From the NCBI RefSeq assembly GCF_004379255.2, contig NC_056047.1:20040293-20104292 (forward strand): DNA of 64,000 nucleotides, read 5' to 3'. Source of the stretch: Salvia splendens. Taxonomy: Eukaryota > Streptophyta > Magnoliopsida > Lamiales > Lamiaceae. Numbering within the stretch: position 1 is the first letter of the stretch; each line of letters opens with the position of its first letter. The notes beneath the pieces were generated by a model. The model was not told the origin of the DNA. It saw only the letters and a list, made by a program, of their open reading frames with translations, and made no database searches. Positions 55,667-64,000 of this stretch are shown one piece after another. The position numbers and the translations under genes were made by a program.

Positions 55667-58600
55667 CTATGAGACTACGATTTTTCTGTTGAAAACGGGG
55701 AAGTATGTGTCGAGCTCAAGTTGTTCGAGGATATGGTGGGTTCTCCATAGGTACGACGAGTGCCCCTCAATGAGCTCAGTCACGTCCACCTGTTTGCATG
55801 ATGGTTGGGAAGTGAAAAATCGTGACATGTATCGAATGACGGGTTAAGATTGGAAGTGTGTGCATTCTGACAGGGTTCTTGACCAATCAGACTGTCTGAC
55901 ACGAGTATTTGAGTTTAAAGTTACGTACATTTTCAATTCCGGGGACATTAACCGGTTGAATTCCAGCTAATCCTTGGGTGAGAAGACTGTCAGACATACA
56001 ATGGGCAACATTAGACCAAAACCCAACAGGAAGAGGCGAAATATGCAAGCAAGAGAGACCATCGGATTCTCGTTGCAGGAAAATGTTAGTGGTGGAACTA
56101 GAGTAACAAAAGGAATAAGAAGTTGCATACTTGGCACGAAAGGCAATCCCAAGCATCCAATCATTCGTAGAATAGACGCTCACATATCTCCCAGCCACCA
56201 CCTGTAACGTATGGTACTTCATCTTCAGAGCTAACAGCTAAGGCACTAACAGAGATTGGCATTCATGAGTGGGAATATTAGTAAGCTTTATTATACCTTT
56301 CGCGTGGCTTCCCAGTTCATGTCCTTTATTCTGATGGGAGCTCCAAGAAGAACAACTCTCTCCACAAGTCCAGCTGACGAGGATTAGAAGAAACCATTAG
56401 AAACGATTAAACGAGAGTTAGGAATAGAATAGAATGATTTAATAATGATAATAAGAAGTTGAATTAGCAATGATGAATTCTCATTAAATATAGACTTTTG
56501 ATGATTCTTTAATATTTCGATCTTGATCGAAGCTGTAAAACCAGAAAAATAATGCACATACTTACCACTATTTTCACTTTCAGCCAGATTTTGGAGGCAC
56601 CTGAAAATCACCCTTGCTCCAAGGGAGAAACCTATTAGTGTCACAGGCCTGAGAAATTTGTGCACATTACTGAACTAGAATCGAAAAAAGAAAGAGAGAA
56701 ACTGTAGGTCTGCCAAATTTCAACATTTTGGGATGGTTTATAATTACTCTTATTTGCTATCGCTTCTACACGTTAGTATACCTCTGACCATGCAGCCCCT
56801 TCAGTAATACTTCAGCTAGCAACTTTCCTGCCTTGTCAGACCTGCGGATTATTGCAACCCTTAGAATTTAGATTTGCCAAAATAGGATCGTAATGGTAGA
56901 AATTAGAATCGATATGTTCTCCTTGACAAGCCTAAACAAAATAATAGATTGATAAAATCACTGTTCCGTGTTTTCACCAAATGCCAACATTGTTACAAAA
57001 TTGATTTTCCAGAACTTAAATACATTTCCAGCTTTCACGTATATGATAAAATATTCAGGCTGTAGAAATAGCAATAAACAGTCAAGTACGAAGGAAAACC
57101 TGTTCAGGGCAATCGTCCATTTGCTGTCAATAATATCAATGAGATAAAGAAACGTAGCTGGCCAAGCCAGTGCTACCAAAAGACTGCTTAAAACAGTCAT
57201 CATTGCCCCGTGTTTCATCATTTCCATGGCTAATGCTGCAATATAGTGATTGTTTCTACGTCAGCGACAAATACCCTAGGTTTACTTATACTCATATTTA
57301 GCTGAGAGTAAAATCCTTAACCTGAAGTAAGCCAGTCTTGAATAGCTGTGCTTACAGCAATTAGATGCTTGGACTCCCACTGCAGTACATAACTAAGGAA
57401 GAAAATAATTACTAGTAGTATATTGCAAATCAAGAAGAACAGCAATGACGTGATTGTAGCAAAATCCCAAAACTACAAATTAGTACAATAGTGTGTCGAC
57501 TACTTGAAAAAGAGAAAATAGTAAATATATAGTACTTCTTATTATAGGAAGTGAACCAATGAGTTTAATGTATTTGCATTTTATAGAACTGATTGCTCAC
57601 AAGTGACAAATATAGGGTGGTCTACCACTATACCTTTCAGAGTTGTCACATTGTCCATCCCAAGGTCTCTTGAAGTCATCTTCCTCAAAAACAAACCCAG
57701 ATATTAAGATCTGAACTGCTAGTCGCTGACAAGAAAAGAGAATGAGGAAGTGCACAATAAAGGCAACAAATATGTATTTTTTAAATCTACAAGATTAAAA
57801 AAAAACGAGGTGCATTTGCTACAAGACACCTCTATCACTTCATAAGGTAGATAACGTATGATAATCCCGTTTCTTAACTTTTAATCGATGTCAAGCTAAA
57901 AATACTAACCCCTTGGTTATGGTTTCCTCCTACAGCTTTGAACTCAAATTCATCAATATCTCCGATCCTTCTGGCCATTTTGCTTCCTGTAAGTCCAGCT
58001 CCAGCAGCTATTTCAATTCAACATCAACATATGAGATGGGTAAACTAAACAAGATACACAAGCATTTGCAAATGAAATGAGATTAGAGGAAGTTTGTTTT
58101 CAGACCAAGCAGGCATAAATTGAGAAATATGTATATAACAACTGTCAACATTATCTAGTTTGCAAATATATACAGTTCCAATAGATTCACGCAATATCAT
58201 ATGCTGCGTCTTCAACTTACCACCAAAGGAAGCTGCCACTGCAACAGAACCTGCAACAGTTCCAGCAGCACTAGCAAAAGCAGCAGCACCTGCTCCAACA
58301 AAGGGAATTATAGTCCCTAATGTAGGTGCCAAGGCACTGAATCCAGCCGCAATAGCTGGAGCAGCTAAACCTGTTCATGTATTGTCACAAGTGAATCCCA
58401 ATCCAATTTGACATCTTTTGGAGAAATTCAATGACTTAAACAACCATATAGAAAATCACAAGTGACAAGACAACTGAGAATGAAATAACATTATCTTACC
58501 TCCAGTAACTGCCAACAATGTTCCTCCGGCTAGCGCAGCACCACCTATGACTCCTCCACGTTTCCACTTGGCCCATTTGCTTTTTGGATGTCGAGAAACA

Positions 58601-60280
58601 TCTTCTGTTTCCTTTTCTTTTAGAAGAGCCATTGCAGAGCAAGCAACAATAGTTTCAATGGACTCCTGCAAAAAAAAAACTGCTCTTTTAACAAGGAAAA
58701 GAAAAAGAAGCCGGCATCATATATATAGAAAAGTCTCCCGATTTAGAATACCAATGATATGCATGCACTATGATTGGGATCAATACAATGAACTCTATTT
58801 TCATATATCAAGATCATATATGCTACTCCCTCCGTCCCAACTAAGATGACACATTTTCCTTTTTAGTTTGTCCCAACCAAGATGACACCTATATATTTTT
58901 GGTAACTTTCCCTCTCCAATTAATATATCCAACCAATTTTTCTCTCCCCAATTAAATATTCAACACTCTTTCTCTCTCCATTTAATACTTACACACACTC
59001 TTTCTCTATCCAATTAACCACATTAACCAAAATCGTCGGTACATAAACTTACTATACCTTATAAATATTTGCAACTGCAGATAAACTGTAAGTTGATAAA
59101 TATTTGCAACTGCAGATAAACTGTAAGTTGATAACCGAGAAATTACAGTTGTGACAACCAGAAATAAATTGAGTGCACACACATTGCATAAAGTCATAAA
59201 TTTCAACAATTTAGCAGGTCTCGGAATGTACCACTGTTATCCACTTTAGATCAAACCAGGTAGATAGCAACCTCAGAGCCACGCGATGTCTAGCATCATA
59301 ACCTTTTCTCTGTCTGGTAGCGACATTTTTGTCTTCAGGTGCATTGGCTAGACAAGCAGTAAGAAGCTCATACAGAACTGTTACTTTCGTTGCGTAACTA
59401 AGCATTGTTATCTCTTTCAACGGTTTCCGATCAGATTCAGTGACAGACTGTACATGGGCTTCCTCAGCTGTAGTGGCATCCTTTTCCTCCAGACGAGTAG
59501 TAACGAGATCATTATCTTCAGATTCTGGCTCTGCCGTCTTCTCTGAGGTTTTAAACTTCTCCCGACAAGCATGCTCATATTCGCGTTGCTTCTCCTGCTT
59601 GGCTGCATAATCTCCATGACTACTTTCTAGGCTCAAGGTCATAGCTTTTATAGCATTTGCTAAAGCCAGTTCCTTGTCAGACGATTCTCGAGATCCATCG
59701 CTACTTTCCTCGGCTAGCAACCTTATAAACTGATGGAAAAAGTTACCATTTTCTCATTATCTTCATTAGGGCTACAGATTACAACAACACACATAACATT
59801 CACCAATTCACATAGCAAACCTTAAACTCAAATTAAAAATAAAATAAATGAATAAAAAGGAGAAGAGAACTAACAGCTCCAACATGATGACTAGCAGTTG
59901 CATACGTCACAGTCTGCTGCAGCCCATCCCACGCTCTGATATCAATTTCCAAATACCTAAAATAAAAAAAATCCCCAAAATTCATCTCCAAGTTTTCGCA
60001 CAATTCAATCGCGATAGAGGATAGAGCAGTACTTGAAGATAGGCCGAAGAAGACCGGAGGAATCGTGCGCCCAGAGCTGGGGATCATCGGCGACGGATTC
60101 GCAGCTACTGCTAGTGCTGACGCGTTCCTCCGAGAAATTGTCGCCGTCGTCGTCTGGATGGGAGGAGAATCCCAATGGACGGCTCTGGTGGATCTGCGCC
60201 TGGTGCAGGGATAGAGCAAAAAGCGCTGCGGCGGCGTATTTCTGCGTCGCCGTGAGCGGTGACGGTGATGACGACATCAA
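55667..60280 (-). CDS. DUF726 / TMCO4-like membrane alpha/beta-hydrolase
   Basis: Fifteen exons join in frame (GT-AG): 60033-60280, 59875-59956, 59232-59729, 58500-58665, 58221-58370, 57910-58007, 57634-57725, 57322-57392, 57100-57235, 56782-56841, 56566-56648, 56297-56373, 56131-56201, 55929-55986, 55667-55789; 670 residues. The N-terminal 280 residues are acidic and charged. Residues about 314-390 are a glycine/alanine-rich hydrophobic region (GGVIGGAALAGGTLLAVTGG, TLGTIIPFVGAGAAAFASAA) typical of DUF726. A further hydrophobic stretch lies at 478-501. The nucleophile elbow GFSLG puts serine at 542; Asp601 in STNDW and His640 in EGHSSYLW complete a plausible triad. The known relatives are human TMCO4 and plant TMCO4-like proteins; substrate unknown, membrane location inferred. 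Two ATGs (60280, 60277) are possible starts. Confidence 0.9.
58826..59030. mobile_element. Partial Stowaway in intron 3 of the DUF726 gene
   Basis: Left end CTCCCTCCGTCCCAACTAAG at 58826, preceded by TA, then typical internal Stowaway words (AGTTTGTCCCAACCAAGATG). No right terminus could be found; the right limit given is approximate. Confidence 0.65.
59063..59133. repeat. 35-bp tandem duplication in intron 3 of the DUF726 gene
   Basis: TAAATATTTGCAACTGCAGA with the next 15 bases is present twice in direct succession. Confidence 0.88.
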
Positions 60281-60447
60281 TCTTCTTCAGCTCTTAATTC
60301 AGAGTAGGGAAAGGTGTAATTGCGTTTGAATTGATTGGTTGGGGCAATTCGTCGAATAACATGCGATCACACACTGCCACCTTTTCAATTTCGCTCATTT
60401 CCATTTTGGCAGTTGAAAAAAACGACGCGGCACAAACGACATCGTAA
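60281..60447 (-). promoter_or_regulatory. Leader and promoter region of the DUF726 gene
   Basis: Only 167 bp separate the start codon from a MITE, so the core promoter must lie here or partly in the MITE. No TATA box of good form was seen. Confidence 0.4.
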
Positions 60448-61016
60448 GAGCATCCGCAACGGCGGACTTCTGCGCGTAATTCCCACGGACGTCCCGAAAT
60501 TCCGTCGCGGACGTCCGCCATTAGGCGTACCTGGCGCGGATACGGAATTGGGTTGAGGACGTCGCAGGTCCGCGGAATTTAGCGGAATTCCGCGCAGAAT
60601 TCCGTTCTGACGTCCGCCATTGCGTGGACTGTCACAGAATTCCGCACGGACGTCCCGTATTGTGTATTAAATGTTTTTTTTATTTTCTATAAATACATCC
60701 CGTTGAACTTCATTTCATTCGCACCACTTGTTTTTTAATGAAGTATGTTTTTTTAAAATAAAGTGATTGCATTTTCTCCGTATTCGCGTCGAAATTTTAA
60801 TTCCGTAAATTGTTTACTTCTGAAAATTGTTTAATTTGTGAATTTGTGATTTTTTTTAATGTGAGAATTCCGTCCGGAATTCCGCAGGGGAAGTCCAGCA
60901 CTGTGCAGTGGAAATTCCGTATGACGTGTCAGAGCAGTGGGAAGTCCTTATCACGTGGCGGAAGGTGTTTTTGGGAAGTCCGCGGGGAATTCCGCCCCGC
61001 ACAACTGCGGATGCCC
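60448..61016. mobile_element. PIF/Tourist-like MITE upstream of the DUF726 gene
   Basis: 569 bp with termini GAGCATCCGCAACGGCGGA (60448) and CAACTGCGGATGCCC (ending 61016), TSD TAA on both sides (60445-60447, 61017-61019). Both arms are full of GAATTCCG/CGGAATTC and GGACGTCC words, making it rich in EcoRI-like palindromes and CpG. No coding capacity. Confidence 0.88.
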
Positions 61017-61094
61017 TAAAGGACTGACTACGACCCCTTTGCAAATGTCGGTTACTTTGTCTTTATCTCTTTCAAGTTTCAACTGAAAAGATAA

Positions 61095-61930
61095 GGGTGT
61101 CCACTATAAGGCGGACACGGCCAATAGCCCCGCCCCAGTTTTTGTCTATAGCCCCAATTTTATTGTCCATAGCCCCAAAATTTTGTGTCCGCCACTATAG
61201 TGGACACCTCCAATAGCCCCCAAATTTTATAATCAACTTTCATTTTATAATATTTCAAGTAATTAAGAACAAATTTATCGGGCTCTTAGTGGATTAGAAG
61301 AAGCCGACTATACGAATTAAAAATAAAAATAAAAATAAAATACAAATTAAAATTAAAATTAGAATTACACACTAAATTAAAATTAGAATCACACACTACA
61401 TTAAACGTTGGTGAGCACCGACGTGGTCTCGTGGGATTGTCCGCCGATGAGTAATGGTGCGAGGGATCGGATCCTCCGCATCCTCCGCCTCCTCCGCCAA
61501 ACGGGCCGCTACCTCCTGGGCGGCCTGGTGTTGCACCTGTTGAATCAGAGCATTCCAGTTGTCTCTCCACAAATTGTTCATTTCCGACCCCAAATTGTAG
61601 TGAGAGAAATTTGTATAGATGTTGTGTTTGAATGGTGTGAAAATAATGAATGGAGTGAGGTGTATTTATAGGTGAATTGAAGTGTAAAAAAAAATTTAAA
61701 AATCGCCCCGAACCGCCGCGGCTAATGTCCGCCGCTATAGGCGCCGCGCCTATAGGCGCGGCTATAGCCCCCCCTGCCGCGTCCTCGCCCCGCGCCCGGC
61801 GATTCCTCGCCCGCCGCCCCTCCCCCCACCCGCCGCGTCCACCCCCGCGGCGGACACCCTTCCCACTATAAGGCGCCCCGCATCCGCCCCAAACGCGGTT
61901 ATAGCCGCGTCCTCATTATAGTGGACGCTC
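61095..61930 (-). mobile_element. PIF-derived non-autonomous element with transposase N-terminal fragment
   Basis: 836 bp; termini GGGTGTCCACTATAAGGCG (61095) and, reversed, GAGCGTCCACTATAATGAG (ending 61930), TSD TAA (61092-61094, 61931-61933). GC-rich right arm with GCCGCG words. On the minus strand 61396-61593 encodes a start-proximal piece ending PIPRTITHRRTIPRDHVGAH, which parallels YIHRDREGAHERL in the PIF2 transposase and stops shortly after. So it is an internally deleted relative of an autonomous PIF element. Confidence 0.82.
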
Positions 61931-62122
61931 TAAGCGAATACTTATTTTAGATGATAAGAAAATGATTTGTAGTAATAGCTGATTGTGATTCATATCTTAA
62001 TGTTGCTTCAAATTGAATTTTAATTAAAATCAAATTTTGAAATTTTGCAGTTAGACTATAAACATACTCCGTATAAGTTTAGTTTTCAATGCATAATCCC
62101 AATGATATAAATTAAAATGAGA

Positions 62123-62600
62123 TATAGCATCCACAATAATATGGACATCCCAACGAACTAACATTAGGACATCCCTAAAACACCTCATGCCATGTCATTA
62201 GAACATCCCAATGCATTGTCACATCATTAGGACACCCCACTGTACAATAGTGGACAAGCACTATGACTAGCCGATGCCCTAGCCAATATAATAAATTGAA
62301 AAATACGATTAATTCATTTTAATTGTTGGTGTTTATCAAATATACAAAAAATGAAGCACAATGAGTTGTAAATATTGAGTATAAATAAAAAAACTAAAAA
62401 AAACTTAAAAAAATGGGACGTCCTACCTCTTGTCCGTCGCCTACCCACAATAGTGGACGAGCGCACGGACAAAGAGGCGGACATCTGCCTTATCCGACGG
62501 AAGACCTCTCGTCTGCCTGGGACGTCCGTCACCCGCTCGCCGCCCACAGTAGTGGACTAGCACATGGACTAGCGGCTAGTCCACTATTGTAGATGTTGTA
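62123..62600. mobile_element. PIF-like MITE, ends partly eroded
   Basis: The left terminus AGCATCCACAATAATATGG near 62126 and the right terminus, reversed AACATCTACAATAGTGGAC near 62597, are similar. Inside, GGACATCCC and GTCCACTATTGT words recur in both orientations. The TSD is not clean. Third PIF-like element within 2.2 kb. Confidence 0.65.
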
Positions 62601-63557
62601 TAATGAGTTGTGCCTTCCTCCACAAAAAATTAACTACTTTTATTGTTTTGAACTATCCACTAAAATTGATAAATTTGAAATATGAAAAGTTTTAAATAAA
62701 TAATAACAACACACTATTCTAAATATGGAACTTACAATCCACTAATACTACTTCCATCACCTTTACATTCTCTTTCTTACGTTATGAATTGTGGATTAAA
62801 ATTCGTATTATTTATAATATTGTCTTCTTTTATGGACAGAGGTAGTATTATTTATTATATTAATCCTAACTTAGGAAAATCGAATCTGAATTACCACATG
62901 CAAGAAGTCTATGTGGAATAAACTTTTAGTTAGCAAAATAAATCGTATTGCTAGTTATGATACTCCATTAATGTGCGGAGTCTTAATTCACTTTTATTAT
63001 AAATGACAAGTATACATCAAATTATGGTCACATTTTTTATAAAAATAATACTACATCATTTCACCATTTTTTTACATGCAATTTCCTTTATATTTCATAA
63101 AACTTGTGCCGAACTCAACCAGGACACGTAATCCCGGTCGAAATATATATATATTTCTATTTTCTCATTTTCTTTCTCATATCTCTCATGCCTATAAGTT
63201 CTCCTTGCTATGCTTACACTAACAAACATTGTCGCCACAGCCAGTAATATAAATCTTAAGGATTCAAGACACATATATTTACCTCGTACTTGTTCTTGCA
63301 AAATACCAACAACCCAAACAATAAACAATAAAAATAGTGAAAAGGAAGTAGAAGATGGAAGTGTTATGATTTAGGCTAAAGAACAAGTAAAGAAACCCAA
63401 TGGCTACTTTCACTCAACAATAATCTAATGGCTTCACAAAAATAGCAACACAGGAACTAGCTAAACATACCTTAACATTCAACCTAAGTCCGACAATAGA
63501 TTGAAATACAACCACAAGAGACTTTGTTAAATCTTCAAAGGTGAAGATGGGTGCTCA
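62601..63557. other. AT-rich intergenic region
   Basis: No gene recognised. Around 63107-63140 GCCGAACTCAACCAGGACAC with CCCGGTCG resembles the inner arm of the Stowaway family seen at 40726, so a relic end may lie there. Confidence 0.5.
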
Positions 63558-64000
63558 TGTTGGAATCGTTGCGGTCAAAGAACTTTGACCAAGAATACTT
63601 CCAACGAGACATTTAATTTTGTGAAATTAAATAAAATAGCGTCGATCTACGTTCGGAGTAGATGACCATGGTATATTCATTTTCTCAAATCAGATTCCCG
63701 GTGAGTGAGAAATAATGGATAAAAGTTGCGAAATAATTACAAGTTATTTAAATGAGATATGAGAGAAGCCATGGGATTAATGAAGTATCCCACATTAAAA
63801 GCTAGAAGCTTATTAAATAAGTATTTAATAAGTGGGATTATTACATGTAATACTTCTAGTGGACTAAGATGGGTTGTAGAGCCTACACGCGCACAAACGC
63901 GCGCGCCGCGCGCCTCGAGCCCGTGCCCGTGCCCTTGGACTTGGATCTTGGCAATTGGTCTTTGGACTGTTCTTTGGGCCTGGCCGTGGGGCTTGGTGCT
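63558..64000. mobile_element. Probable LTR, cut by the window end
   Basis: Begins TGTTGGAATCGTTGCGGTC, a form common for copia-type LTR starts, followed by a TTGACC-type palindrome (GGTCAAAGAACTTTGACC). It turns GC-rich (CGCGCGCGCCGCGCGCC) near the window end. Neither the far end nor a TSD can be seen, so the call is tentative. Confidence 0.4.

Noticed and set aside
58160..58411. 83-residue plus-strand frame rich in alanine and proline
   Set aside because: Antisense shadow of exon 5 of the DUF726 gene.
44393..60280. A functional cluster formed by the three minus-strand host genes
   Set aside because: Their families (mitochondrial DUF1640, unknown CxxC protein, DUF726 hydrolase) have no known shared pathway, spacing is several kb, and same-strand order of three genes is not evidence by itself.
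1..64000. CRISPR array, bacterial operon, or tRNA/rRNA gene
   Set aside because: No spaced identical direct repeats with unique spacers, no operon-like gene packing, and no cloverleaf or rRNA core sequence noticed. The tRNA-like words found are primer binding sites.

Overview
This is nuclear DNA of a flowering plant, most likely a eudicot. The evidence is spliced GT-AG genes of plant families, full-length Ty1/copia and Ty3/gypsy retrotransposons, PIF/Harbinger, hAT, Mutator-like and Stowaway elements, and an AT-rich background. A Lamiales origin is only a guess from the general look of the repeats.

The left two thirds (about 1 to 43.3 kb) is almost entirely transposons. Positions 1006-26842 are one nest, four elements deep, and each junction can be read from its target-site duplication (TSD): a PIF/Harbinger element (TSD TAA) holds a hAT element (1080-24084, eroded 8-bp TSD), which holds a Ty1/copia element (1901-19788, TSD TTGAC), which holds a reverse-oriented Ty3/gypsy chromovirus (2990-15652, TSD GATCA, 3.4-kb LTRs). 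The same PIF element was hit separately by a Stowaway-type element (25515-26605) that carries a captured fragment of a formin FH2 gene. The hAT part also holds a GATA-rich minisatellite flanked by inverted arms (about 21.84-24.03 kb). A second complete Ty1/copia element (27124-37626, TSD CGCCG) has near-identical 1,464-bp LTRs but ruined coding sequence, and carries its own PIF insertion with an internally deleted transposase (28795-30462). Next come two hAT-type miniature elements with perfect 8-bp TSDs (38114-38816 and 39543-40324) and a Stowaway (40726-43266) split by a Mutator-like element with nine roughly 124-bp tandem repeats.

The right third (44-60.3 kb) holds three intact host genes, all on the minus strand, whose exons I could join in frame with GT-AG introns. 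They are a 7-exon, 213-residue DUF1640/CCDC90 (MCUR1/FMP32-like) mitochondrial membrane protein; a 5-exon, 229-residue plant protein of unknown function with a CxxC motif; and a 15-exon, 670-residue DUF726/TMCO4-like membrane hydrolase with a readable Ser-Asp-His triad. Their introns and spacers hold several miniature elements. Three PIF-related elements lie just upstream of the third gene, and the window ends inside a probable LTR.

The three host genes show no sign of being a functional cluster. No new biosynthetic or defence system is visible. The most unusual content is the ordered nest, the gene-fragment capture by a Stowaway, an extra ORF upstream of gag in the gypsy element, and structured repeats in the leader of the second copia element. 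All coordinates and repeat comparisons were read by eye.
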